Source: an archaeon
GTDB taxonomy: Archaea > Nanobdellota > Nanobdellia > Woesearchaeales > GW2011-AR9
NCBI GenBank assembly: GCA_002688265.1
Contig: NZCK01000020.1
Span: 1-32,575, forward strand
Direction of reading: 5' to 3'
Length of the DNA: 32,575 nt
Position 1 is the stretch's first letter. Every line of letters begins with the position of its first letter. Positions 14,079-22,369 of this stretch are shown here, piece by piece. Both the position numbers and the translations under genes were made by a program. The notes under the pieces are model-generated. The model saw only the letters and a program-made list of their open reading frames with translations. It ran no database searches and had not been told where the DNA came from.

Positions 14079-14214
14079 TATGGCGCTGGCCAAGGCCGAG
14101 CCGCTCCATTCAACTTCGCCTTGATTTTGCTATTGCTTTGCGTAGCAAAATGCTCGTTGAAATTCAACCATTTTTCTCTATTTCTCGGCAAAGAGGCGAG
14201 CGCGCCAATGACAC
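14072..14214 (-). promoter_or_regulatory. Structured 5' leader of the PhoU/AbrB gene (possible riboswitch-like element)
   Basis: On the minus strand the ends GTGTCATT (14214-14207) and AATGACAC (14079-14072) pair perfectly. Inward follow GGCGC/GCGCC, GCC/GGC, GCCGAG/CTCGGC, TTCAAC/GTTGAA and the tip TTTTGCTA/TAGCAAAA. The gene's ATG is inside the AATGACAC strand, so the folded form hides the start codon. A TATA box at 14238-14245 predicts transcription starting at about 14215, exactly at the first base of the structure. The outer part is GC-rich in an AT-rich region. Confidence 0.6.
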
Positions 14215-14226
14215 CACTAAAGCCAA

Positions 14227-14245
14227 CAATATATAACTTATATAA
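14227..14245 (-). promoter_or_regulatory. TATA boxes of the PhoU/AbrB gene
   Basis: Two candidates: TTATATAA (14238-14245), giving a start near 14215, and TTATATATT (14228-14236), giving a start near 14205. The first coincides with the 5' end of the leader hairpin. Confidence 0.55.
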
Positions 14246-14259
14246 CAAATAGAAGTTGA

Positions 14260-14267
14260 ATATAAAT
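14260..14267 (+). promoter_or_regulatory. TATA box of the 14291 operon
   Basis: AATATAAATC is centred about 27 nt before ATG 14291; leaderless mRNA predicted. Confidence 0.5.
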
Positions 14268-14290
14268 CTTTCTATAGCCAAGTTATTAGC

Positions 14291-14761
14291 ATGGCAAACA
14301 CAAAAGATCTCAAACAAAGAATTGCAGAGTATTTAAGCCAAAAACAAGGTGCTGGATACAAAGAAAAAATAGAGGAAGAAAGACAAGAAGCTTTAGCTTT
14401 TGCTGAGCCAATTGCAGATCTATTCAACAGCTGCGAAATGCAAGAACTTTTTGCCTACAGACCAGGAATTGAAATCAAACTTTTCAGCCACAATTCTAGC
14501 TCCATGGGTGCTGCACTTTCTGGATCAAAGCCAACTTATGAGATTATTGTCAATAAAGAAGGACTTTGTGTTAGACGAGATGGGAATGTAGACGAAGAAT
14601 ACGCTCTTCCAACAAGTATAGACACTTGGATAAAAGTTCTCCCATATAACGGTCTCTTCCATGACAGTTCTCTTGGTGGTGATGGAGATTACCGCTTTAA
14701 ACCAAATATAGATGATTACATACAAAGAATTGAAAGACAATTAGAGAGGTTAATACAATGA
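14291..14761 (+). CDS. Small soluble protein of unknown function
   Basis: 156 residues without membrane segments or signal peptide. The N- and C-terminal parts are charged helices. The middle has alternating hydrophobics (AYRPGIEIKLFSHN, TYEIIVNKEGLCVRRDG) suggesting a small alpha/beta fold. I do not recognise it. Its stop TGA overlaps the ATG of the next gene by 4 bp, so it is translationally coupled to the inositol-monophosphatase-family gene and may modify or regulate the same pathway. Confidence 0.65.
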   Translation: MANTKDLKQRIAEYLSQKQGAGYKEKIEEERQEALAFAEPIADLFNSCEMQELFAYRPGIEIKLFSHNSSSMGAALSGSKPTYEIIVNKEGLCVRRDGNVDEEYALPTSIDTWIKVLPYNGLFHDSSLGGDGDYRFKPNIDDYIQRIERQLERLIQ

Positions 14762-15549
14762 CCCAAGACTCAAGATTAGAACAACTATTAATTGAAGCTA
14801 GCCTCAAAGCTGGATCACATCTAAGAGAACATGCCTTTGATCCAGGAACAATAAAATGGAAAGGGCCAAACGACCCAGTTACTGATAGAGACACTGAAAC
14901 TGAAAAAATCATAATCGACTCACTTTGCACCCCTATTGACATGAAAATTATCGGCGAAGAATCAGGTTACACTGAAAGCTGTCAAGGATCCAGTAAATAT
15001 ACAGCAATAATCGACCCACTTGACGGAACTAAGTCTTACTTAAGAGGAGAATTTCTAACTGCAGTAAGTATTGGAATTGAAGAAAAAGACAAATTAATCG
15101 CAGGTGCAGTATATGATTTTATGAGGGACTTATTATATGTTGGTTTTAGAGGAGAAACTTATGTTATTCATAACAGCAAAAAAAGTCAATTTCAAACATT
15201 AATAAAAAAGCCTAAAGTTGGGATAATTACTAACACTGACCATCACAAATTAAGTGAAGAAGACTCCAAAAGACTAAGACAACTAGAGGATAACCCTCGG
15301 CTTTATCTTTCAAGACGAAGAGGTTCAATTGCCTTAGCCTTAGCCCACACCGCTTATGGAATTCATGATTCTGCTATACTTTACAATGAAAACAGTGGAA
15401 ATGTTTGGGATGTAGCAGCTGGGATCTACTTACTTCAGTGTACAAATCATAGAATAACAGATATTGAAGGTAATCCATTCAATTCTTATCAAGCAAGCAA
15501 TGGACTTATGGCACTAGGACCCAGATTTCAAAAGGAAATTCAAGGATAA
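14758..15549 (+). CDS. Inositol monophosphatase / FBPase / CysQ-family phosphatase
   Basis: 263 residues, the usual family length. This Li-sensitive, Mg-dependent phosphatase family acts on inositol phosphate, fructose bisphosphate or PAP. Metal-binding motifs are visible: DPVTDRD near residue 40, IIGEESGY near 63, IDPLDGTKSYLRG near 87 and GNVWDVAAG near 218. The substrate cannot be told from sequence; archaeal members are often bifunctional IMPase/FBPase. It is second in a two-gene operon and ends in TAA. Confidence 0.87.
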   Translation: MTQDSRLEQLLIEASLKAGSHLREHAFDPGTIKWKGPNDPVTDRDTETEKIIIDSLCTPIDMKIIGEESGYTESCQGSSKYTAIIDPLDGTKSYLRGEFLTAVSIGIEEKDKLIAGAVYDFMRDLLYVGFRGETYVIHNSKKSQFQTLIKKPKVGIITNTDHHKLSEEDSKRLRQLEDNPRLYLSRRRGSIALALAHTAYGIHDSAILYNENSGNVWDVAAGIYLLQCTNHRITDIEGNPFNSYQASNGLMALGPRFQKEIQG

Positions 15550-15631
15550 AAATAAAATAAGCAAAAAAAAACTCATTCAAAAGCAAAAAAAACATCCAAA
15601 AACCCAAAAATACCCTCTAATTACCAAAACA

Positions 15632-15639
15632 TTTATAAA
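15632..15639 (+). promoter_or_regulatory. Possible promoter of the tRNA-Asp/tRNA-Lys/RNA polymerase block
   Basis: ATTTATAAACAGG is the best TATA box upstream of tRNA-Asp, with a predicted start near 15660. A weaker one (ATATTTAATC, 15687-15696) lies closer. The ~110 bp between 15641 and the tRNA hold a small CAGGC/GCCTG hairpin and no ORF. Confidence 0.4.
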
Positions 15640-15750
15640 CAGGCACTTGGCCTGCACCTCAATGTGGCACGACATTTCTATAACTAATATTTAATCATAA
15701 TAGAAGAATAGAAACCGTGCTGTTAGGGGAAGCAAAAGTTAGCAAAATAT

Positions 15751-15860
15751 GCCTTGGTAGTGTAATGGTTATCATGGGGCCCTGTCGAGGAAGAGGTGTT
15801 TCATTTGAATTACTCTTCCAAAGTAAGGCCCCGATCCGGGTTCGATCCCCGGCCAGGGCG
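15751..15860 (+). tRNA. tRNA-Asp (anticodon GTC) with a 38-nt intron
   Basis: Acceptor GCCTTGG pairs with CCAGGGC (15853-15859, one T-G pair), discriminator G. Anticodon stem GGGCC/GGCCC, loop CTGTCGA with GTC at 15784-15786, T arm CCGGG-TTCGATC-CCCGG. The intron is 15788-15825, between positions 37 and 38. Its GGAAGAG/CTCTTCC stem supports a bulge-helix-bulge signal. Confidence 0.92.
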
Positions 15861-15896
15861 CTTGTTCCTTAAAAAAGAACTTTCATGAGCAGCCGT

Positions 15897-16006
15897 GGGC
15901 CGGTAGCTCAGCTTGGTAGAGCACTTGACTTTTAGTCAAGTGAAAAAAATTCACATTCATTTGCGAAGATATCAAGTGGTCGCGGGTTCAAATCCCGTCC
16001 GGCCCG
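15897..16006 (+). tRNA. tRNA-Lys (anticodon TTT) with a 36-nt intron
   Basis: Acceptor GGGCCGG pairs with CCGGCCC (15999-16005), discriminator G. D stem GCTC/GAGC, anticodon stem CTTGA/TCAAG, loop CTTTTAA with TTT at 15931-15933, T arm GCGGG-TTCAAAT-CCCGT. By the canonical 37/38 rule the intron is 15935-15970. The intron itself begins GTCAAGTG, so a second TCAAG could pair with CTTGA and an alternative intron position cannot be excluded. rpoH begins 44 nt downstream. Confidence 0.9.
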
Positions 16007-16050
16007 CTTTCATGTTCACAAAAACAAAATCACAACTGGAGAAACCAAAA

Positions 16051-16278
16051 ATGTCAATTAAAAAACATAATTTAGTCCCAAAACACACGCTTCTTACAGA
16101 TAAACAAAAAGAAAAATTACTTGCAGACCTTCATGTTACAATTAAAGAACTTCCAAAAATAAGACTTAGTGACTCTGCAATTCAACCATTAGAAGCAAAA
16201 TCTAATGATATTATCAAAATATCAAGGGAAAGCAGAAGTGCAGGAAACAGCGTCTATTATCGTATAGTTATTGAATAG
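16051..16278 (+). CDS. rpoH: RNA polymerase subunit H (RPB5 C-terminal domain)
   Basis: 75 residues from ATG 16051. It matches archaeal RpoH from end to end: KKHNLVPKHTLLTD, LPKIRLSDSAIQPLEAK and GNSVYYRIVIE. ATG 16051 has CTGGAG 9-10 nt upstream; an upstream in-frame ATG at 16012 would add 13 unconserved residues. RpoH sits at the downstream jaw of the polymerase and heads the archaeal rpo operon, as here. The region a promoter would need lies inside tRNA-Lys, so co-transcription with that tRNA is likely. Confidence 0.92.
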   Translation: MSIKKHNLVPKHTLLTDKQKEKLLADLHVTIKELPKIRLSDSAIQPLEAKSNDIIKISRESRSAGNSVYYRIVIE

Positions 16279-16355
16279 AAGAAATAACTTAATTTAACAT
16301 TTAAAAAATAAATATGAAAAAAGTAAAATAAAAAACATAATCAATTTCATCCACG

Positions 16356-16361
16356 AGGCAA
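16356..16361 (+). promoter_or_regulatory. Unusual ribosome-binding site AGGCAA of rpoB2
   Basis: AGGCAA lies 5 nt before ATG 16367. The same hexamer precedes rpoB1 (17883-17888) and rps7 (25014-25019). Confidence 0.4.
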
Positions 16362-16366
16362 ACACA

Positions 16367-17845
16367 ATGGACAAATCCATCTTAATCAAAAAATATTTTG
16401 AAGAAAAAAAATTCGTTGAGAGTAGTATTAGGTCATTTAATAATTTCATAGATTTGGGTCTAAAAGATGTTATCGAAGAAAACAAAGAAGCAGAACCAAA
16501 CATTATTCCTCACAATATTGAATCGTTCAAGATTAGGTTTGGAAAGATAACTGTAGGAAACCCTCAAATTATTGAAGCAGATGGTTCAAGAAGACCAATC
16601 TATCCAAGTGAAGCACGTTTAAGAAAAATTTCTTACTCTGCACCTATTTTTTTAGAAATCTCATCTTACATTAATGATGTTCAAAGAGAAAACTTTCAAG
16701 CAGAAGTTGGAAAGCTACCAATTATGCTAAGAAGTAAGTATTGTAACTTAAAAGACTTGTCACGAGAAGATTTAATTACTAAAGGCGAAGATCCTAATGA
16801 CCCTGGAGGTTATTTTATTATTAATGGAACTGAACGTGTTCTTGTAACAATTGAAGACTTGGCAGAAAACAATTTTGTAATTGAAAAAGATCAAAAAACA
16901 GGATTACCAAGTGGAAGAATTTTCTCAGCACAAGGATCATACAAAATTCCTCATCAACTTAATTTCAACAAGAAAGATGGAATTGCTCAAATTTCATTCA
17001 CAAGAATAAAAGAGGTACCAATTGTTGTTCTCTTAAAGGCTTTAGGTATGTTGAAAGACGAAGAAATTATGAAAGAAATTTGTGGCGAAGAGAGTTACGA
17101 AGATATTTTAATCAATTTGTTTGAGTTTGCAGATGTTCGTTCAACAGAAGATGCATTTGACACTTTAGCAAGAAAAAGTGGATTTACTCAAACTAAAGAA
17201 GTAAGAGTTGAAAGAGCAATAGATATGATCGACAAATACTTACTCCCTCATATTGGAAGAGACAAAGCAAGTAGATCAATTAAAGCAAAGAATCTTTGTA
17301 AAATGTTCAAAAAATTAATTCGTGCCAAGCGTGGAGAAATTCCATTTAACGACAAAGACCATTATGGTAACAAGCGTCTAAGATTGTCAGGAGACTTACT
17401 TTTAGATTTATTCAGAGCAAATTTCAAGTTATTAGTAAATGACATTCTCTACAATTTTCAGAGAATTATTAAAAGGGGTAAATTGCCTTCAATTAGAGTG
17501 ATTATTCGAGATAAACTCTTAACAAGTAGAATCTATTCCTCAATGGCAACAGGAGAATGGGTTGGTGGAAGACAAGGAGTCTCTCAAAGAATTGATAGAG
17601 CAAATTTTTTAGGAATGGTTTCACATTTGCAGAAAGTAAACTCTCCTCTTTCCAGTTCACAAGAAAACTTTGAGGCACGTGCTTTGCATTGTACTCACAT
17701 TGGAAGGCTTTGTCCAATTGAAACTCCAGAAGGAACCAACATTGGACTTAGAAAAAACATGGCTATGCTTTGTAGTATTTCACAAGGCATGGATGATAGC
17801 AAGTTACTTGAAAAAATCAAGGAACTTGGAGTCAAAGAGATATAA
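16367..17845 (+). CDS. rpoB2: RNA polymerase subunit B'' (N-terminal half of RPB2)
   Basis: 492 residues covering protrusion, lobe and fork of the second-largest subunit. Landmarks: RRPIYPSEARLRKISYSAPI near residue 75, GGYFIINGTERVLVTIEDL near 147, DKDHYGNKRLRLSGDLLLD near 326 and CTHIGRLCPIETPEGTNIGL near 443, where the protein ends shortly after. The split from rpoB1 lies at the usual archaeal break point. This half helps hold the DNA-RNA hybrid and form the active-site channel. It ends in TAA with a 51-bp gap to rpoB1. Confidence 0.95.
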   Translation: MDKSILIKKYFEEKKFVESSIRSFNNFIDLGLKDVIEENKEAEPNIIPHNIESFKIRFGKITVGNPQIIEADGSRRPIYPSEARLRKISYSAPIFLEISSYINDVQRENFQAEVGKLPIMLRSKYCNLKDLSREDLITKGEDPNDPGGYFIINGTERVLVTIEDLAENNFVIEKDQKTGLPSGRIFSAQGSYKIPHQLNFNKKDGIAQISFTRIKEVPIVVLLKALGMLKDEEIMKEICGEESYEDILINLFEFADVRSTEDAFDTLARKSGFTQTKEVRVERAIDMIDKYLLPHIGRDKASRSIKAKNLCKMFKKLIRAKRGEIPFNDKDHYGNKRLRLSGDLLLDLFRANFKLLVNDILYNFQRIIKRGKLPSIRVIIRDKLLTSRIYSSMATGEWVGGRQGVSQRIDRANFLGMVSHLQKVNSPLSSSQENFEARALHCTHIGRLCPIETPEGTNIGLRKNMAMLCSISQGMDDSKLLEKIKELGVKEI

Positions 17846-17896
17846 TTAATAATATTAAATACAAAAATATATTACAAAAAATAGGCAAGACAAACA

Positions 17897-19702
17897 ATGG
17901 CAACTGAAGTATATGTAAATCAAAAATATCTTGGCACAGTAGATAATCTTGCTTTATTCATGGAAGATTTCAAAGACCAAAGAAGAAAAGGACAGATTGA
18001 AATTCAAGCAAATATTTTTTACAACAAAGCTGTTGGAGAAATACATGTCTCTTCACAAAAAGGAAGAAGTTTAAGACCATTAATTATTATTAAAGAAGGA
18101 AAATCTTTGTTAGTTGAAAAACACATTGAACAATTAACTGCTGGCGAAATTACCTGGGATGATTTAACTCGTCAAGGAGTAATTGAGTATCTAGATGCCT
18201 ATGAAGAAGAGAACGCTTTAGTTGCTTTCAATGAAGAACAATTAACTACTGAACACACCCATATGGAGATTACACCTGGTTCAATTACTGGGATTACAAC
18301 AGCACTTGTTCCTTTTGGTAACTACAACCAATCATCCAGACTTATTATTGGAAGTAAGAACCAAAAACAAGCTATCGGTTTTTATGCTGCGAATTATCAT
18401 ATTAGAATGGATATGGATTCCAATTTAATGCATTATCCTCAATATCCAATTATCAAAACTCAACTTCACGATGTAACAAACTATGCTGAACATCCAGCAG
18501 GTCAGAATGTTGTGGTTGCAATCATGTCCTATAAAGGATACAACATGGAAGACGGAGTTATTCTTAACAAATCAAGTGTAGAGAGAGGACTTGCCAGAAG
18601 TAGTTATTTTAAGCCAGTTAGTGCTGAACTTTTAAGATACAGTGGTGGTCTAACTGATGAATTAGAAATCCCAGATAAAGAAACAAAAGGATATCGAACA
18701 GAAGCTGATTACAAGTTCCTCGAAGAAGATGGAATTATTTATCCTGAAGCAAAACTAAATGAAGGAGATGTTGTAATTGGTCGAACTAGTCCTCCTCGTT
18801 TCTTGAATAGTCTTGATGAATATAACTTATCTGTAGGTGTACGTCGAGAAAGTTCAATTGCTCTAAAACATGGAGAAAGAGGAATCGCTGATTTTATTAC
18901 ATTAACAGAAAGTGAAGAGGGAAATAAATTAGTTCAAGTACGTCTAAGAGAGGAAAGAATCCCAGAGATTGGTGACAAGTTTACTTCACGTCATGGTCAG
19001 AAAGGAGTAGTTGGAGTATTAATTCCTCAGACAGATTTACCTTTCTCACAATCAGGTGTTGTTCCTGATTTAATTTTCACTCCTCATGGAGTATCATCTA
19101 GGATGACAGTGTCACATTTATTAGAACTACTTGGTGCAAAAGTAGGTGCATTAGCAGCCCGCCATGTTGACGCAACATTATTCGATTCAGAGAATGAAGA
19201 TGCACTTCGTTTAGAACTTGCAAAGTTAGGTTTCAAAGAAGACGCAACCGAAGTTATGTATGATGGTATTTCTGGTAAAAGAATGCTTGCAAGAATTTAT
19301 ATTGGAAATATGTATTATCTCAGATTAAGACATATGGTTGCAAACAAAATGCAATCTCGTGCTCGTGGACCAATCCAATTACTAACTCGTCAACCAACTG
19401 AAGGTAAGGCCAGAGAAGGTGGGTTACGTCTAGGGGAGATGGAGAAAGATACTTTTGTTGCTCACGGCGCAACATTACTACTAAAAGAACGATTTGATTC
19501 AGATCGAGTTGCCATCCCTGTTTGTATGAAATCAGGATTAATTGGATACTTTGATGGTCGAACCAAACAATTAAAGAGCCCAATTTATGGTGAAGATTCT
19601 GATGTAGCGTATGTAGAAATGAGTTATGCATTCAAGCTACTACTTGATGAATTGTTATCACTTGGGATCTACCCTCATTTATCACTAAAAGATAAGTTTT
19701 AA
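17897..19702 (+). CDS. rpoB1: RNA polymerase subunit B' (C-terminal half of RPB2), zinc site degenerate
   Basis: 601 residues with the hybrid-binding domain, wall, anchor and clamp-contacting C terminus. Landmarks: GYNMEDGVILNKSSVERGL near residue 214, SRHGQKGVVG near 363, TPHGVSSRMTVSHLLELLGA near 395, and RQPTEGKAREGGLRLGEME near 499. The C-terminal zinc-binding segment, normally CxxC...CxxC before VEMSYAFKLLL, reads VCMKSGLIGYFDG and KSPIYGED: only one of four cysteines is left. The end EMSYAFKLLLDELLSLGI is normal. AGGCAA lies 8 nt before the ATG. Confidence 0.95.
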   Translation: MATEVYVNQKYLGTVDNLALFMEDFKDQRRKGQIEIQANIFYNKAVGEIHVSSQKGRSLRPLIIIKEGKSLLVEKHIEQLTAGEITWDDLTRQGVIEYLDAYEEENALVAFNEEQLTTEHTHMEITPGSITGITTALVPFGNYNQSSRLIIGSKNQKQAIGFYAANYHIRMDMDSNLMHYPQYPIIKTQLHDVTNYAEHPAGQNVVVAIMSYKGYNMEDGVILNKSSVERGLARSSYFKPVSAELLRYSGGLTDELEIPDKETKGYRTEADYKFLEEDGIIYPEAKLNEGDVVIGRTSPPRFLNSLDEYNLSVGVRRESSIALKHGERGIADFITLTESEEGNKLVQVRLREERIPEIGDKFTSRHGQKGVVGVLIPQTDLPFSQSGVVPDLIFTPHGVSSRMTVSHLLELLGAKVGALAARHVDATLFDSENEDALRLELAKLGFKEDATEVMYDGISGKRMLARIYIGNMYYLRLRHMVANKMQSRARGPIQLLTRQPTEGKAREGGLRLGEMEKDTFVAHGATLLLKERFDSDRVAIPVCMKSGLIGYFDGRTKQLKSPIYGEDSDVAYVEMSYAFKLLLDELLSLGIYPHLSLKDKF

Positions 19703-19792
19703 TTTTTATGAATAAAAAGAACAAGGAAGAAAATAAGAATAACAAGCAATGCTAAATAATTAACAACGCAGAATTAACGAGGATATGCAACC

Positions 19793-22369
19793 ATGAGACC
19801 ACAATTTATCTCCAAAAAAGTAGGATCAATCAAATTCAGAATCTTGTCACCAAAAATGATTAAATCTATGGCTGCTGCCAAGATTGTAACACCAGAACTT
19901 TATGATAGAGAAGGTTACCCTGTAGATGGGGGACTTATGGATACCAGACTAGGTGTTATTGATCCAGGACTTGTCTGTAAAACAGATGGGTTAAGACTAA
20001 AAGACACTTTAGGTCACTTTGGTTATATTGAACTTGCTCGTCCAGTAATTCATATTAAATTTGTAAAACAAGTTTACGATTTTTTAAAATGCACTTGTAA
20101 CTCTTGTGGAAGAATTCTTATTCCTCAAAAAGACATAAAAAAATTTTCTGAGATTCTAACAACTATTGGAGAAGAACAGAGCATGCAAGCTCAACATCGA
20201 ATGGTTCGAGAAGTAGTTACTAAATACAAAGGTAAAGGAAAATGTCCTCACTGTGCAGCAAAACAAGGAAAAATAAAACTTGAAAAACCATACACTTTTT
20301 ATGAAGAAGATCATAAACTTTCACCAATCGAACTTCGTGCTTGGTTAGAAAAAATTCAAGATGATGATTTACAATTATTTGGTATGGATTCTGTAGCTAT
20401 CCGACCAGAGTGGATGGTTTTAACAGTTCTTCAAATTCCACCTGTAACAATGCGTCCAAGTATAACACTTGAAAGTGGAGAGCGTAGTGAAGATGACCTA
20501 ACTCACAAATTAGGTGATGTTGTAAGAATTAATCAACGTCTTTTTGAAAACATCAATGCAGGTGCTCCTGAAATAATTATTGAAGATTTGTGGGACTTAT
20601 TACAGTACCATGTAACAACTTATTTTGATAACTCTATTGCTCAACTTCCTCCTGCAAGACACCGTGGAGGACAGGTACTAAAAACCCTTACAAAAAGAAT
20701 TAAAAGTAAAGAAGGGCGAATCAGACACAACTTAGCAGGAAAAAGGACTGACTTTTCCGCAAGAACAGTTATTAGTCCAGACCCATTAATTGGTCTTAAC
20801 GAAGTTGGTGTTCCTGAAAAAATGGCAAAGCATCTTACGATTCCAGAGAGAATTACTGAATGGAATAAAGAATATTTATTAGAATTTGTAAAAAGAGGCC
20901 CGAAGGTTTATCCTGGAGCTAACTATATAATTAGACCAGATGGTAAAAGAAAAGCTATTGCTGACTTTACTATGGATGAGATTACTGAAGAATTAACTGA
21001 AGGTTATATCGTTGAGCGCCATCTACTTGATGGAGATATTGCTTTGTTTAACAGGCAACCATCTTTGCACAGAATGTCAATGATGGCCCATAAAGTTAGA
21101 GTTTTACCTGGAAAAACTTTCAGACTAAACCCCTCTGTTTGTCACCCTTATAACGCAGACTTTGATGGGGATGAAATGAATTTACACGTTCCACAAACTG
21201 AAGAAGCAAGAAGTGAAGCGCAAGTATTAATGTTAGTTCAGACTCAACTAATTAGTCCAAGAGATGGATTAAGTGTTGTAGGAAGTATTCATGATGCAAT
21301 CACTGGTAACTACTTGTTAACAAAAGAACTCATTCTTTCATATCCAGAATCTGTTGACTTACTTTACAGTTGTGGAGTTGAAGATTTATCTAGATTACCT
21401 AAAAAAGAAAAGTTAGATGGAAAAGAAGTATTTTCTGCTTTGCTTCCAAAAGATTTCACTTTTTATGGGAAAGATAAAAGTGGAAACCAAGTAAAAATAA
21501 TTAATGGAAAATTAACCTCTGGTTTAATGGATAAAGCAAATTTAGGGGAAGAAAGCGGGTTATTGCTCAGAAACTTATACTCTCAATATGGTCCTGAATT
21601 CACAGCAGAATTACTTGGAAAAATTTCCAAATTAGGAATAGCTGTTCTTTTAAGACGTGGATTTTCTATTGGAATTGCAGACTTAGATTTAATGCCTCAA
21701 ACAGCTAAATTAGTTGCTGAAAGTATTGAAAACAGTTTACAAAAAGCTTTCAATATTATTGAACAACATGCTGCTGGAAAACTTCAAGCACTTCCTGGAA
21801 GAACTGTAGAAGAAACTTTAGAACTACGTATGCTTGAAGTATTGAATAAAGCGCGTAACAAAAGCGGAGAAGTTGCAATGAAACAGATCAAAGAAAACGC
21901 AGCTTTGGTTATGGCTCGTAGCGGTGCTAGAGGAAACATCCTAAATATCGCTCAGATGTCAGCAATCACTGGTCAACAGGCTCTTCGAGGAAGAAGAATT
22001 GATCATGGTTTTACAAACAGAACTCTGTCTTATTTTAAAGTGCACGACATTTCTCCTGCAGCACGTGGTTTCATAAAAAACTCTTTCAAAAGTGGATTGA
22101 ATCCTGCTGAGTTCTTTTTTGGAGCTATGACAGGAAGAGATGCATTAATGGATACAGCTTTAAGAACACCTAAATCAGGTTATCTTTATAGAAGATTATC
22201 AAATGCCATGCAAGATTTAAAAGTTGAATATGATCATACTGTGCGAGATGCAAGTGGAAGAATTGTTCAATTCCAGTATGGTGAAGACGGACTTGATGTC
22301 TCAAAAACGAAAGCAGGTTCTATTGACGTGAAAGAGATTGTACAGGCAGTAATTGGTGAAAAACAATGA
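19793..22369 (+). CDS. rpoA1: RNA polymerase subunit A' (N-terminal part of RPB1), first zinc site degenerate
   Basis: 858 residues, near the usual ~870-900. It carries the catalytic loop [11 protein letters not shown] near residue 457 that binds the active-site Mg ions, and the bridge-helix part [20 protein letters not shown] near 785. The first clamp zinc site, normally CxxC...CPGHFGH, reads [20 protein letters not shown]: one Cys and the His remain. The second zinc site is intact (CTCNSCG near 102 and CPHC near 154). Its TGA overlaps the rpoA2 ATG by 4 bp. Confidence 0.95.
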   Translation: MRPQFISKKVGSIKFRILSPKMIKSMAAAKIVTPELYDREGYPVDGGLMDTRLGVIDPGLVCKTDGLRLKDTLGHFGYIELARPVIHIKFVKQVYDFLKCTCNSCGRILIPQKDIKKFSEILTTIGEEQSMQAQHRMVREVVTKYKGKGKCPHCAAKQGKIKLEKPYTFYEEDHKLSPIELRAWLEKIQDDDLQLFGMDSVAIRPEWMVLTVLQIPPVTMRPSITLESGERSEDDLTHKLGDVVRINQRLFENINAGAPEIIIEDLWDLLQYHVTTYFDNSIAQLPPARHRGGQVLKTLTKRIKSKEGRIRHNLAGKRTDFSARTVISPDPLIGLNEVGVPEKMAKHLTIPERITEWNKEYLLEFVKRGPKVYPGANYIIRPDGKRKAIADFTMDEITEELTEGYIVERHLLDGDIALFNRQPSLHRMSMMAHKVRVLPGKTFRLNPSVCHPYNADFDGDEMNLHVPQTEEARSEAQVLMLVQTQLISPRDGLSVVGSIHDAITGNYLLTKELILSYPESVDLLYSCGVEDLSRLPKKEKLDGKEVFSALLPKDFTFYGKDKSGNQVKIINGKLTSGLMDKANLGEESGLLLRNLYSQYGPEFTAELLGKISKLGIAVLLRRGFSIGIADLDLMPQTAKLVAESIENSLQKAFNIIEQHAAGKLQALPGRTVEETLELRMLEVLNKARNKSGEVAMKQIKENAALVMARSGARGNILNIAQMSAITGQQALRGRRIDHGFTNRTLSYFKVHDISPAARGFIKNSFKSGLNPAEFFFGAMTGRDALMDTALRTPKSGYLYRRLSNAMQDLKVEYDHTVRDASGRIVQFQYGEDGLDVSKTKAGSIDVKEIVQAVIGEKQ

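Noticed and set aside
14078-14317. Minus-strand ORF of 79 codons upstream of the PhoU/AbrB gene
   Set aside because: It overlaps the hairpin leader and both divergent promoters, and its composition does not look like a protein.
15641-15750. C/D-box guide RNA upstream of tRNA-Asp
   Set aside because: A TATA box and a small CAGGC/GCCTG hairpin exist, but no convincing C (RTGATGA) and D (CTGA) box pair could be found.
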